Shown: in pieces, positions 51,047-60,779 of the stretch
How the letters are laid out: every line of letters begins with the position of its first letter
Position numbering within the stretch: position 1 is the first letter of the stretch
Source: Sphingobacteriales bacterium
GTDB lineage: Bacteria; Bacteroidota; Bacteroidia; Chitinophagales; Chitinophagaceae
Direction of reading: 5' to 3'
NCBI GenBank assembly: GCA_016235125.1
Contig: JACRLZ010000006.1
Span: forward strand, 310,001-374,000
DNA: 64,000 nucleotides
Made by a program: the position numbers and the translations under genes
Notes under the pieces: model-generated
What the model saw: only the letters and a program-made list of their open reading frames with translations
What the model was told of the DNA's origin: nothing
Databases searched by the model: none

Positions 51047-54000
51047 TCAATTTCCCTCCACAATCTTTATCTCTTCATCCGTGAGGCCGTACAGCGCATA
51101 CACCATGGCATCTATTTCTTTATCTGTTGTATCTATAATAGTTTGCAAGGCAAGGGCTTTGGTTTTTTGTTCTTCAAAATAATTCATCCACTCTGCCTGC
51201 TGCGGCAGGGCGGGTTTTATTTTTTGTTTGCTGAGTTCTTTTAAAAAATCGGCAAAAGAAAGCGATGGCCATTGCTCTAATTTTTTATTTAGCTGCACAG
51301 CCGGAAAATTACTTTGCAGCAATTGCAGTAACTGCTGCTTTAACTCCTGCAACTCTTTATTTGTTGCCAGCATGATGTCGGCTTTGGCGATGAAAGGGAG
51401 CTGTTGTTCTTCTGTTGCTATTTTAACAGGAAATTTTCTTAAGTCTTGAAGAATGACCTTCGGAAACATTTGCCTAACCGATTTAGGGGTATTTTTTATA
51501 AAGTAAAATGAAAGTAAAGTGCTATTTATTATAGCAAGGATATATTTTAATGAATATAAAGATTCATCTTTTTCTACAATTGCAATATTGCTTCTATTAA
51601 AAAGATAAATCTCATCGTTAAATGTTGAGATTATACATTTTGGAAAAATTCCGGTAATTTCTCGAACTATTATTTTATTTCCAGAAAAAATATCAAATGT
51701 TCTTGGTGCCGCTAAGTGATCTCCATATTTAAGAAACATACCAGCCCAAGTAAAACTATATCTTCCCACATCCTTTCCATCTAAATACATATATGTTGAA
51801 TCATCAAGTTTGTGGTTATAATCGTAAGGTCTGTTCTCAACATCTTCCTTAGTTTGCTTTGGATTTCCTTTTCCAACTTCATATGCCTGTAACCCTGCTT
51901 TGACTGTTGCAATACTATCTACTTCTTCTGAATTGATTTTAAGTTTTTGAGTAATTGTCTCACTTAGTTTATCAGCAAAGACTTTAAATTCAAAACCTTC
52001 TTCATTGGAAAAAATATTTTGTTCTTTGGTATTAATTTCAAAAAAATCCTGCCCTTTGTTCTCTTTAATAGTAACTATATTGTTGGACTGCTTGTTTTTT
52101 TCTGCAATAAGAATTATTGTTTCGACGTTTACATTTTCAAATGAATACCCAAGTAAATTGATAATTTGTTTTAAGGAAACATTTTTAATTAAATATTCTC
52201 TTAGGTTTTTTGCAGAACTCACCATTAACCAAGCATTGGGTACAATTAACCCCAGACTCCCATTAGTTTTTAAAATTTGGTTACTTCTTTCAATAAAAAG
52301 TAAATATGTGTTTACTTGATATAAAGCCGAATGATATTTTTCGGCGTAATATTTTTTATCAGCTTCTGTAATTTTTTCTCTTGCAAAAACATACGGCGGG
52401 TTCCCAATCACCACATCAAAGCCACCTTTCTCAAAAATTTTTGGAAATGCTTTTTGCCAGTTAAATGCTTTATCGCCAGCTACGGCGGGGTCATCTATTA
52501 AACTATTGCCGCATTGTATATGGCTGGTAAGGCTGCTCAGCTTACGGTCTTTTTTTGCGGTACGCAGCCAAAGGCTCAGGCGTGCAATCTCTACGGCCTC
52601 TTCATTTATATCTACACCGTACAAATTTTTTTCCAGTATCTCATTATCCAGATCAGTCAATACAAATGCATCGCCAAATAAATTTGCTTTTAATTCATCA
52701 ATATGCCGGTGCTCGGCTATTAAATATTCCAGTGCCTGGTTTAAAAATGCACCGCTGCCACAGGCGGGGTCGCAAATAGTGAGTTGCAGCAGCCAGTGGC
52801 GGTATTCATCCAGCAGCTTTACTAACCGTTCTCTTTTTTTATCTTTCTGTTTGCGGTAAGCAAATACTTCTTCACTAATGGATAGTTCGTTTTTCTTTTG
52901 TTCGCATAATGCGCCAACGGTATTGGCCACTATGTATTTGGTAATATAGCGGGGTGTATAGAAAATGCCGTCCTTCTTCCTTTTGGTTTTTGCTTTATCT
53001 ATTGCATTGCCTGCGGCTTCGGCCTGCAGTTCTTCTATTTCATTCAGGCTGTGTTCAAAAATATGGCCGAGTATGTTTACATCAATCTCTGTTTGAAAAT
53101 CATAATTGCTTAAGGCAATACAACTGTCATGTAAAATGGTATCATCAATTTTTATATGGTCCAGTATTTCATCGGCAGCAAACAGGCCACCGTTGTAAGC
53201 AAAGATGTCCTGGTGTTTTCCTTCGTGGCCTGTATTGAGATAACCAAAGTATTTTCTGAAACGGTCGTACAAAGGCACATAGTTATCCAGGTCTTTCAAT
53301 TTTTCCCAGTCCACTAATATAATCCGGACACTGTTGGCCGGCACAAGCAACCGGTCTTCTGCAAAAAGGATAAATAAAAAACGGTCGAGCAGTTTTTGTG
53401 TTTTTTTAAACAGTTCAATTTTTGAATACTGCGGGTTTAACTCAACGATATTATAAAATAGTTTTTTGCGGAAGCCGGAGTAATCTGCATAGAGTTGTTT
53501 GGTAACGGCTTCTTCCTGCGTAAGCGATGCTTGTTTTATGAGCAGCGGAATATTTTTAAAAATAGTTTGTTCACTGAGGCAGAGGTATAAAAGAGCAAAC
53601 CGATCCTGTGTGAGTGTAAACAAATCAAATTCTTCATACTCGATGGCATCATTAATATAAAAACGCAGCTTTTGAAAATTGGCGGTGATAACATAAGTGC
53701 AATCAGGATGGCGGTGCTTGTAACCAAATGCCTGTTTCTCTATTTTATCCAGATCGGTGGTGGTGGTATCTTTTAATTCTATTACAGCAACCACTTTGCC
53801 GCCGTGTAAAATTGCACCATCGCTTTTTGTACTGTCAGCTTCGGTTTTCTTTTCCAGTACAAAATTATAATCAGGCTGCGGGTTGAGTGTGTAGCCGAGT
53901 ACGTTTACAAAAAGATCCCGTACAAAACCTTCCTGGTATTCTTCTTCTTTATTGTTCAGTATATTTTGCTGAATAGCGGCATTGTGAAAATGTGCGGTGA

Positions 54001-54082
54001 AAGCAGCCCAGCGTTGCTGCATGGTTTCTTTATCAAGATCATTCAGATATTTTTTAACAACAGATTGCTGGAAGAGAGACAT
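51047..54082 (-). CDS. Type IIG restriction-modification enzyme (Eco57I-like)
   Basis: This 1011-aa single-chain enzyme joins a PD-(D/E)xK nuclease (DGAILHGGKVVAVIELKDT, about residues 97-115), a helical connector, an N6-adenine methyltransferase with motif I DPACGSGAF and motif IV NPPYV, and a C-terminal target-recognition and helical region. Such proteins cut outside their recognition sequence and methylate one strand. No partner methylase or other defence gene is near. The stretch 51480-52400, covering the recognition domain, is visibly more AT-rich, as expected if that domain has been swapped. The ATG at 54082 gives the usual N-terminus. Confidence 0.9.
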   Translation of the reverse strand: MSLFQQSVVKKYLNDLDKETMQQRWAAFTAHFHNAAIQQNILNNKEEEYQEGFVRDLFVNVLGYTLNPQPDYNFVLEKKTEADSTKSDGAILHGGKVVAVIELKDTTTTDLDKIEKQAFGYKHRHPDCTYVITANFQKLRFYINDAIEYEEFDLFTLTQDRFALLYLCLSEQTIFKNIPLLIKQASLTQEEAVTKQLYADYSGFRKKLFYNIVELNPQYSKIELFKKTQKLLDRFLFILFAEDRLLVPANSVRIILVDWEKLKDLDNYVPLYDRFRKYFGYLNTGHEGKHQDIFAYNGGLFAADEILDHIKIDDTILHDSCIALSNYDFQTEIDVNILGHIFEHSLNEIEELQAEAAGNAIDKAKTKRKKDGIFYTPRYITKYIVANTVGALCEQKKNELSISEEVFAYRKQKDKKRERLVKLLDEYRHWLLQLTICDPACGSGAFLNQALEYLIAEHRHIDELKANLFGDAFVLTDLDNEILEKNLYGVDINEEAVEIARLSLWLRTAKKDRKLSSLTSHIQCGNSLIDDPAVAGDKAFNWQKAFPKIFEKGGFDVVIGNPPYVFAREKITEADKKYYAEKYHSALYQVNTYLLFIERSNQILKTNGSLGLIVPNAWLMVSSAKNLREYLIKNVSLKQIINLLGYSFENVNVETIILIAEKNKQSNNIVTIKENKGQDFFEINTKEQNIFSNEEGFEFKVFADKLSETITQKLKINSEEVDSIATVKAGLQAYEVGKGNPKQTKEDVENRPYDYNHKLDDSTYMYLDGKDVGRYSFTWAGMFLKYGDHLAAPRTFDIFSGNKIIVREITGIFPKCIISTFNDEIYLFNRSNIAIVEKDESLYSLKYILAIINSTLLSFYFIKNTPKSVRQMFPKVILQDLRKFPVKIATEEQQLPFIAKADIMLATNKELQELKQQLLQLLQSNFPAVQLNKKLEQWPSLSFADFLKELSKQKIKPALPQQAEWMNYFEEQKTKALALQTIIDTTDKEIDAMVYALYGLTDEEIKIVEGN

Positions 54083-54287
54083 TGGCGAATGAGATTGGTA
54101 TTCAAATATAGAAGTTATAAGTTTTAAGTTAATAAGATACCTGGTTTTCACGGGGTTGTTGACTTATATTTTACCGGCAATACTGAGAACAATCAGGTAT
54201 TTGAATCAACAGAAATCTTTACTTTACCAGTCAATACTGTTTACAACACATTTTTTAATTTCATTCTGATAAGTAAAGCCGGAGGAT

Positions 54288-55958
54288 ATGAAATACAAAT
54301 ATTCAACAGGATTGATTACAGCAATTTTTTTTGTTTACTGTTGCCATGCACAAAAGGGTGTAGAAGGTGCGCCGGTTACTGTTCAGGTACTTCCCAAAGT
54401 AGCCGCTTCGGGTCAGGCCGTACAAATTACCGGCAATGTAATGGTGCATAATAAAGCACAATCAGTTTCCATTAAAATTACCAATCCAAAAGGCCAGCTG
54501 GAAACCGTACCGGTTACTACTGCATTAACCGGGGCGTTTACAAAAACATTTACCAACACCCAACAGCAGGGATGGTATTCTATAAAAGTGATAGCTGCAG
54601 ATGGCAAAGGGCAGGGAACAGATAGTTTTTATGTAACAACGGCACAGGGAGTGGCCGCTTCTTATAAAGACCGGATGCTGACGTTGCAATCCCTGGCTAC
54701 CAAAAATATTGATGCAGTAATAAGCAGGCTGGATAAAATTGAATCTTCACCGCAGCTGGAAGCCAATAAGGAAAAACTAAAACAGGCCCGCCAGAAAATC
54801 GGCGAGTTACGCAATAAGACAGAAGAGATGAACCAGTCATTCGGCAAGCTGGTTAAAGAAGTAAGCGGTGTGCCGGGCAGTGACGGGCTGATGCAGGCAC
54901 ACAATCAGCAACTGGATAGCTGGCAGCAGGAAGCTGATAAAAAAATCCCCACCATTCAAAATCAGATCACCAGTTTTGAAAATATTTCTACCACCTGCGA
55001 AAATTATAATAACCTGATTGAATTATGCAACCTGGTATCCTGGATTTTGAATTTCCAGGGAAGCTTTGCCAAGATCATGATCAACATTGCATCAGATAAA
55101 GTATTGCCCGGCGCCGTGGATAAAATGAACATACAGGGCAACCCAACGGAAAAGGAAACAAAAAAACTGGCTATTAATGAAGCTCAGAAAGGAATGACCG
55201 CTGCTGCGTTGGGATTTAATGAAATAAAAGATTTTATGACCAAAGGATTGCTAACCGATGTGGTGCAATATGTAGCAAAGGTATTGTATGCCCAAAAATG
55301 TACAGACCTGAAAGGGCCTGCCAAAACCCGGTTTGTGGCAAACATTTATAACGGGGTTGATAAGTACTGGACTTATGCTGTAGAATTTACAGGCACCCTT
55401 GTATTGCGGTACGAAAAAAATGCAGACCTCTCAAAACCTTCAGAAATAACCGGGGAGTTTGAGGGATACAGAACCAAGTATGAATTCTGGGAAGACATTG
55501 AAAAAGTGGAACCCTTTCCCAAAGGTGCCATGATACTTAAACGGTTTAGCAGAACACCGACGCCCATAAATGCCAGCAGTATCAGTGGTGATCTGGGCCT
55601 GGCCGGACGTACAGCGGTGCCGGGTTCGTACCTGGTAAAAGTAAAAGGGAAGATCATCAACAATACCCTTTCACTGGAAGTGCAAAACTCCATGTTTGAT
55701 AATATGGAAACCGAAGAAAAAAATAAACTTTTCCTGGTAATGGTGAATCCCATTTTACCAATTCCCATTATTAAAACTTTTGATTTTCCCATTGCCCGGT
55801 CAAGGGCGGCTTTTGTTGTGGGCCTTGGGCAGAACAATAAAATGCCCCTGCAGAAAACCGGGAACATAATAAAAGTGAAACAGAAACTTACCAATACCCG
55901 GGAACCTGATGCAGAAATAAAATTAACATCAACAATTGATCTTGACTTATCGAATTAA
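54288..55958 (+). CDS. Secreted protein with an Ig-like N-terminal domain and coiled coil
   Basis: This 556-aa protein has a signal peptide (ends CHAQ), an Ig/macroglobulin-like beta domain (about residues 30-120), a long coiled-coil region (about 125-240), a helical middle, and a beta-rich C-terminus. A purine-rich GGAGG stretch eight bases before the ATG is an unusually good Shine-Dalgarno for this genome. I do not recognise the family. It stands alone in a forward orientation. Confidence 0.75.
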   Translation: MKYKYSTGLITAIFFVYCCHAQKGVEGAPVTVQVLPKVAASGQAVQITGNVMVHNKAQSVSIKITNPKGQLETVPVTTALTGAFTKTFTNTQQQGWYSIKVIAADGKGQGTDSFYVTTAQGVAASYKDRMLTLQSLATKNIDAVISRLDKIESSPQLEANKEKLKQARQKIGELRNKTEEMNQSFGKLVKEVSGVPGSDGLMQAHNQQLDSWQQEADKKIPTIQNQITSFENISTTCENYNNLIELCNLVSWILNFQGSFAKIMINIASDKVLPGAVDKMNIQGNPTEKETKKLAINEAQKGMTAAALGFNEIKDFMTKGLLTDVVQYVAKVLYAQKCTDLKGPAKTRFVANIYNGVDKYWTYAVEFTGTLVLRYEKNADLSKPSEITGEFEGYRTKYEFWEDIEKVEPFPKGAMILKRFSRTPTPINASSISGDLGLAGRTAVPGSYLVKVKGKIINNTLSLEVQNSMFDNMETEEKNKLFLVMVNPILPIPIIKTFDFPIARSRAAFVVGLGQNNKMPLQKTGNIIKVKQKLTNTREPDAEIKLTSTIDLDLSN

Positions 55959-56164
55959 AAACCCTTATAAATAATGTGTCACTGTGTGACATCCGGGAAG
56001 ACTTTTTTGAGGGCGGTGTGGGTATGTATTTCCAAAATTGAATTTGGTTTGAATGTTTGATCAATATTCAAACAGTGCTATAGCAAAAACTCTTCAGCTC
56101 TTTTCCCAAATAGAGGGGGGAATCATGATATTTTATGTTGTAGCCGCAAATATGTCGTTATATA

Positions 56165-56242
56165 TTATGATTCATTCGAAAAATTTAAGAAATAATGAGT
56201 CCATCTTTTCCGTTGCGTATGTGAGTGTGCATGTACTTCCAT
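56165..56242 (-). pseudogene. Truncated MEVH-leader gene copy
   Basis: The minus strand from ATG 56242 reads MEVHAHSHTQRKRWTHYF, matching the leader of the three paralogues at 40179-44037, and then changes to LNFSNES and TAA. The membrane helix and outer domain are missing. It lies 10 bases downstream of the DinD-like gene. The rest of 55959-56251 holds short palindromes (TGTCAC/GTGACA near 55978-55992, GTTTGAAT/ATTCAAAC at 56047-56073) but no gene. Confidence 0.8.
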
Positions 56243-56251
56243 AAATAGAAT

Positions 56252-57076
56252 TTATTTTTTCCTTGATTTATTAGGCAGCAATTTTTTTGCATTCTGGTTA
56301 CTCACTACTTTCTTTCCTGTCTTGGCTTCAATGGCTTTTCTTGTATTGCCGGCTATGGTGCCACCCTGCTTTGCAATCATTTTATTTTCATCAAAATTCT
56401 TTGGCTTTTTCTCTTTACTTATTTCTGTGGCGGTGGCTTCGGCAAGCATATTCAAGACCAACTCAAGATTGGTCATATTATCCCGCAGGTTTTCTTTCTT
56501 CAGGTTCTTATGTCGTTTATACTGCTTTACAGTTTTGCCACTCCATGCTTGTGTTATTATATCCGTTAATGTTGCAAATTCCTGTCCTTTCTTTACGCCA
56601 CGGCTTTCCCATTCGTCAGTTAATTCTTTTCGTACTTCAATACTTTTTGAACGTTGGTTAATCCATTCTTTGCTATAACCAAGCCGCATATAATTTTCCA
56701 TTGCCCGGTCTATACTTTTTTCAGGATCCTGGCTTTCTTCCACTCTTTCATACCCCACTTTTGCCAGCCATTGCTTGAATGGCTCAGCCTTTGGTGAAGG
56801 GATGGATTGGATAAGACGGAAGAGTTGTTCCGTATCGGCAACATCGGTAAGTCGGAGTTTACCATCTGCGGCTTCCATTTTCAAAGCGTTACAATTTGTA
56901 ACGGTTTCATTTCCCTCATCTTTCAGCCTTTTTTTTAATACCCGCCAATAAACTTGCGGGTTAGGACTGTTTGTCAACACTTCAATAACATCCACAATGC
57001 TAAAAAACCATTTCTCTGCATCAGCATCCCACTGGCTGCGAATTTTTTTACTTTCAAAAAGTTTGATATTGCTCAT
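56252..57076 (-). CDS. Bro-N/DinD-like protein
   Basis: This 274-aa protein has an N-terminal Bro-N-like domain (KKIRSQWDADAEKWFFSIVDV) and a C-terminal region matching the DNA-damage-inducible protein D pattern: NLRDNMTNLELVLNMLAEATATEI and GGTIAGNTRKAIEAKTGKKVVS. DinD in E. coli interferes with RecA filaments; Bro-N domains are common in phages. Here it may act in DNA damage response or be of phage origin. It follows the dipeptidase gene by 11 bases. Confidence 0.85.
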   Translation of the reverse strand: MSNIKLFESKKIRSQWDADAEKWFFSIVDVIEVLTNSPNPQVYWRVLKKRLKDEGNETVTNCNALKMEAADGKLRLTDVADTEQLFRLIQSIPSPKAEPFKQWLAKVGYERVEESQDPEKSIDRAMENYMRLGYSKEWINQRSKSIEVRKELTDEWESRGVKKGQEFATLTDIITQAWSGKTVKQYKRHKNLKKENLRDNMTNLELVLNMLAEATATEISKEKKPKNFDENKMIAKQGGTIAGNTRKAIEAKTGKKVVSNQNAKKLLPNKSRKK

Positions 57077-57087
57077 ACTCAGTTCTG

Positions 57088-58260
57088 TTATTTATTTTCA
57101 TTTGCTTTAAACACTCTCAGCAGATTGCCGCCCAGAATTTTTCTGATGTCTTTTTTATTGTAACCTCTTTTTACCAATTCGTCAGTGATCTTTGGAAAAT
57201 CTTCTACTCCCTCCAGACCCTCCGGTAAAGAATTGACCCCGTCAAAATCGCTGCCCAACCCCACATGATCCACACCTGCCAGTTTTACCATGTAATCAAG
57301 ATGATCGATCAATAAACTCAAAGGCGGACGAAGGCCTTTTACCTCGTCAGGATATTTATTAAAAAGATAGACCTGCATAAAGTAAGGTTCGGAATTTACT
57401 TTCAGCAAAGAATCCATTTCGGTTTTGTGTTTTGCAGTAAAGGCATCGCTTCTTGCTTCAAAAGCAGGATCCAAAAATCCGCTGTAAAAATTTAAATGAA
57501 TAACGCCACCGTTTTTTGCCACGGCTTTTATCTGTTCATCTTTTAAATTTCTTCTGTGCGGACACAAAGCATATACACAACTATGTGAAACCAAAACAGG
57601 TTTTTCAGTAATAGCAATTATATCCCAGAAAGTTTGTTCGCCCACATGTGACAGATCAACGAGCATTCCCCATTCATTCATTTTTTTTATTACCTGCTTA
57701 CCAAATTCGGTAAGCCCTTTATGTTTTAAAGAGTCTGCCCTGGTGGTCTCGTCCAATGCAGAGCTGGCCCATGGCGTGGAATTGTTCCAGGTAACAGTCA
57801 TATACCGCACACCTCTTTTATATAATGCTTCCAGTTTGTTCAGGTCATTTTCCATCATGTGGCCGCCTTCCACACCGAGCAGAACGGCGAGTTTATTTTC
57901 CTTAGCAGCTTTTTTTATATCGGCTGTTGTGAAAGCCTGTATCATTCTATCCGGATTGCGGTTTGTCCATGCCAGTACAGTATCAATTTCCCGGTTGGCC
58001 CATGCATAGGGATTTTGTTTATTACCATCGCACCAGATGGAAAAAAACTGTGCATCCACACCGCCTTCTTTCATCCGCTGCAGATCGGAATGTGCTTTGT
58101 GAAGCAGTGATTGATCAAAGACCAGTCCATCGCTGATGGCCGAAGAAGGGATATCATTATGCGTATCAACAAGTATAGATTTGAAATGAATTTTTCTTCC
58201 CTGCTGTGCAACGGCACTTACTGAAATGAAAAGTAGCGATGCGAGAACCAAACGGTACAT
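57088..58260 (-). CDS. Membrane dipeptidase (M19)
   Basis: This 390-aa secreted enzyme (signal peptide ends VAQQ) has the M19 binuclear zinc elements: DTHNDIP (HxD), GVEGG (bridging glutamate), LSHVG, SHSCVYAL and GSDFDG. It hydrolyses dipeptides, including those with D-residues. It is in one run with the hydrolase at 58266 (five bases apart), suggesting cell-wall peptide scavenging together. Confidence 0.92.
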   Translation of the reverse strand: MYRLVLASLLFISVSAVAQQGRKIHFKSILVDTHNDIPSSAISDGLVFDQSLLHKAHSDLQRMKEGGVDAQFFSIWCDGNKQNPYAWANREIDTVLAWTNRNPDRMIQAFTTADIKKAAKENKLAVLLGVEGGHMMENDLNKLEALYKRGVRYMTVTWNNSTPWASSALDETTRADSLKHKGLTEFGKQVIKKMNEWGMLVDLSHVGEQTFWDIIAITEKPVLVSHSCVYALCPHRRNLKDEQIKAVAKNGGVIHLNFYSGFLDPAFEARSDAFTAKHKTEMDSLLKVNSEPYFMQVYLFNKYPDEVKGLRPPLSLLIDHLDYMVKLAGVDHVGLGSDFDGVNSLPEGLEGVEDFPKITDELVKRGYNKKDIRKILGGNLLRVFKANENK

Positions 58261-58265
58261 AGCTT

Positions 58266-59789
58266 TTATTTTATTTTAATAAATTCATAAGGAGTAAACT
58301 CTACAAAGTCAGCTACTCTCACTGTTATTGATTTTACTGTATTATTTTCAACAGTAAATACCAGTTTTTTCATTCCGTATAGTGGATCGTTGTAAGTGCA
58401 GAAGAAACGGTTGCCACCCAGCGGCTCCAGGGTGCCATATCGTCCGTTGTGGTGCTCAAACCGCATGATGAGTTTTTCGTTCTCCATTTTGATATTCATT
58501 TTTCCATACACATCATGCTCATATTCTCCGGCATAATCAGCAAGTGGCAATGTGGTTTTCAGATTCATGGCAATACTGTCATGAATGGCTTTGTATTCTT
58601 TTTCTTTCTTTGCTTCATCTGCTTTCTGATAATCTAAAAATACTTTGCTGTAATTACGGTAAGGCAGTCCGAGATAAGCGTCCTGAATTTCATTACGCAG
58701 TGCTTCATAAAAATTATTGGCATCAGTATTGGTGAAAACAAGAATACCCAACTTTTCTTCGGGTACCAGGCAAACACTGGTTACAAAACCATTTACCCCG
58801 CCGGTATGTGCTACTATTTTTCTTCCGGCATATTCTTCCATGAACCAACCCAAACCATATAAGGCAAAATGTGATTTATTAAACATGTGCCCGCCATTTC
58901 CAAGGATTGAATGTGGTATTCTTGTTTGTGCAATGGCTGAGGCAGAAACTATTGTTTTGTCGTTAAGCTTACCATTATTAAGCTGCATCATCACCCATTT
59001 ACTCATATCATTTATTGAAGAGGAAATGCTTCCTGCAGCAGCAAGGTTATCAATATTACCATAAGGAATTTTTCTAAGTTCACCCATTACTACCGTGTGT
59101 GCTGCACATTTATTTGATGCGGTCTTTATGTCTTTTGACAAAGCAAGACTGTTGTTCATACCCAATGGTTTGAAAATACTGTCGGTAATAAACTCAGCCC
59201 ATGATTCACCGGTAACTCTTGGAATGATTTCGCCGGCTGTCATAAAAGCGGAATTGGTATAACCCCATTTGCTGCGAAAACTGTACATGGGTTTCAGCTT
59301 GCCCATTTTCTCTCTTACCTCTGCCGTAGTTAAATCAGAATCAAAAAACATAAAATCTCCCTGGAAAGTTTCAAAACCGAGACGGTGACATAACAGATCC
59401 CTGATGTTGGCTTCTTTCGCCACCCAGGGATCATAGAGTTTGAAATCGGGCAACCACTTTTGTACTTTGTCATCCAATGATAATTTGTTTTGTGCATCAA
59501 GCATTGCCAATGCGGTTGCTGTAAATGCCTTGCTGTTGCTGCCGATCATAAACAAAGTGTTTTCATCCACTTTGCCATTTGTTCCCATTTCTTTTTCGCC
59601 ATAGCCTTTCATTATAACTACTTTTCCATCTTTTACCACACAAACGGCCACACCGGGAATTTTCCATTCAAGCAATGCCCTGCTAACATAAGTGTCAAGG
59701 CTGTCTTTTATAAATGCGGGAGGGTTATCGGTTTGCGATAAGGATTTTTGAGATAATACGACCAGCAGAAGAATCAGTATCTTTTTCAT
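58266..59789 (-). CDS. Serine hydrolase, class C beta-lactamase fold
   Basis: This 507-aa secreted protein (signal ends SLSQ) has the S84-NS-K87 nucleophile motif, the Y-x-N motif in GYTNSAF and an HTGG motif (AHTGGVNGF) for the S12 family, plus a C-terminal DUF3471-type beta domain from about residue 395. These enzymes act as D-aminopeptidases, esterases or penicillin-binding proteins. Adjacent to a dipeptidase, a role with D-amino-acid peptides is likely. Confidence 0.9.
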   Translation of the reverse strand: MKKILILLLVVLSQKSLSQTDNPPAFIKDSLDTYVSRALLEWKIPGVAVCVVKDGKVVIMKGYGEKEMGTNGKVDENTLFMIGSNSKAFTATALAMLDAQNKLSLDDKVQKWLPDFKLYDPWVAKEANIRDLLCHRLGFETFQGDFMFFDSDLTTAEVREKMGKLKPMYSFRSKWGYTNSAFMTAGEIIPRVTGESWAEFITDSIFKPLGMNNSLALSKDIKTASNKCAAHTVVMGELRKIPYGNIDNLAAAGSISSSINDMSKWVMMQLNNGKLNDKTIVSASAIAQTRIPHSILGNGGHMFNKSHFALYGLGWFMEEYAGRKIVAHTGGVNGFVTSVCLVPEEKLGILVFTNTDANNFYEALRNEIQDAYLGLPYRNYSKVFLDYQKADEAKKEKEYKAIHDSIAMNLKTTLPLADYAGEYEHDVYGKMNIKMENEKLIMRFEHHNGRYGTLEPLGGNRFFCTYNDPLYGMKKLVFTVENNTVKSITVRVADFVEFTPYEFIKIK

Positions 59790-59894
59790 GATGACGATTT
59801 ATGTATTGATAAGGACAATGCGGTGTTTTCGCTGGGAAAGTGAAATAAAATGGAGTAAGTTAATTTTCTTTTATGAATTGCAAAAAGAAGCAGG

Positions 59895-60650
59895 CTAATC
59901 ATCTTCCTGCTTTAAAACCGGTTCGGGGGAAAGCCCGACCCGGAAACGGTCAGAACATATTTTGATGTATTCCTGAAAGTCGTAGTCGCTGGAAAGTTTG
60001 GTAAACAGGTAAGACGGTCTGAATATCCGCATAAAACTATCGAGGGCAGCACTGTCCAGTAATGTGAGACGGCGAACCAATGCTTTGCTGAAACGATGAT
60101 CAACAAATTTGTCTCTTTCATCCTGTTCTAGTCTTGCTTTAAATGAAGCCATGCTCCGGTTTCGGCGAAAACGGAACATATTTATTATTTCATCCAGGTC
60201 AAAACCAACCCCCAAACCTGTAAGAGTAGGCTTTAGTTTGGGTTTCTGATAATTAAAAACCCTGGCATAATCAAGCCGGTTTTGAATGGAATCCTGCCGG
60301 TAATTCCGGGGTCTTACTTTTACTTCCCGCAATACAGGAACATTTATCTGTATGGAAATATCAAATTCGAAAGGATTAAGGATTTTCAGTACAGGATATT
60401 TGATTGTTGATTTATTCAGGTAGCTGAACCAGATGGAATCTTTTTCTTCCGCTTCAATTTCGTAATGCCCGTCCGCATTGGTCACAGTTCCTCTTCCTGA
60501 ACTGCTTAGTACGGAAACAGCTTCAAGCGGAAAAATGCGGGAGCTGTCATACACTGTTCCTTTTATCCGGTAGGTCTGTGCCTGTGATTGCTGGCTAAAA
60601 GAAAAAATAAATGCAACAAAAGATATTATGTAAAAAATTTTCCGGAGCAA
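59895..60650 (-). CDS. Secreted protein with a carboxypeptidase-regulatory-like domain
   Basis: This 251-aa protein has a signal peptide (ends SQAQ) and the CarboxypepD_reg-like fold YRIKGTVYDSSRIFPLEAVSVLSSSGRGTVTNADGHYEIEA at the start, as found at the N-terminus of TonB-dependent proteins. The remainder is charged and helical, with no plug or barrel. The start is TTG at 60650; no in-frame ATG gives a signal peptide. Function unknown. Confidence 0.78.
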   Translation of the reverse strand: MLRKIFYIISFVAFIFSFSQQSQAQTYRIKGTVYDSSRIFPLEAVSVLSSSGRGTVTNADGHYEIEAEEKDSIWFSYLNKSTIKYPVLKILNPFEFDISIQINVPVLREVKVRPRNYRQDSIQNRLDYARVFNYQKPKLKPTLTGLGVGFDLDEIINMFRFRRNRSMASFKARLEQDERDKFVDHRFSKALVRRLTLLDSAALDSFMRIFRPSYLFTKLSSDYDFQEYIKICSDRFRVGLSPEPVLKQEDD

Positions 60651-60729
60651 TTCATTTTAATTGAGGGCAAGTAACAAAAGAAAATGCAAAAGGGATGATA
60701 AAGTCAAAAGAGTCAAGCAGGTCATACAA

Positions 60730-60775
60730 GTCATATCGGGGTCAAATCACAACAGGTTCAAATGACCGATATGAC
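60730..60775. repeat. Palindromic GTCATATCGG element
   Basis: GTCATATCGG (60730-60739) pairs perfectly with CCGATATGAC (60766-60775), with a further GGTCA/TGACC inside after a small bulge. A partial direct repeat GTCATACAA precedes it at 60721. It sits at the stop of the PurN fusion and may be a terminator or a dispersed repeat. Confidence 0.65.
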
Positions 60776-60779
60776 TGAA

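Noticed and set aside
51190..51210. CTGCCTGCTGCGGCAG inside the Type IIG gene as another copy of the LPAGRQ-type palindrome
   Set aside because: The encoded PALPQQAEWMNYF fits the natural C-terminal helix of this enzyme family and the symmetry is only partial.
56053..56244. Forward reading frame of 63 codons over the MEVH remnant
   Set aside because: It has no signal or domain, and its end is simply the complement of the better explained MEVH leader.
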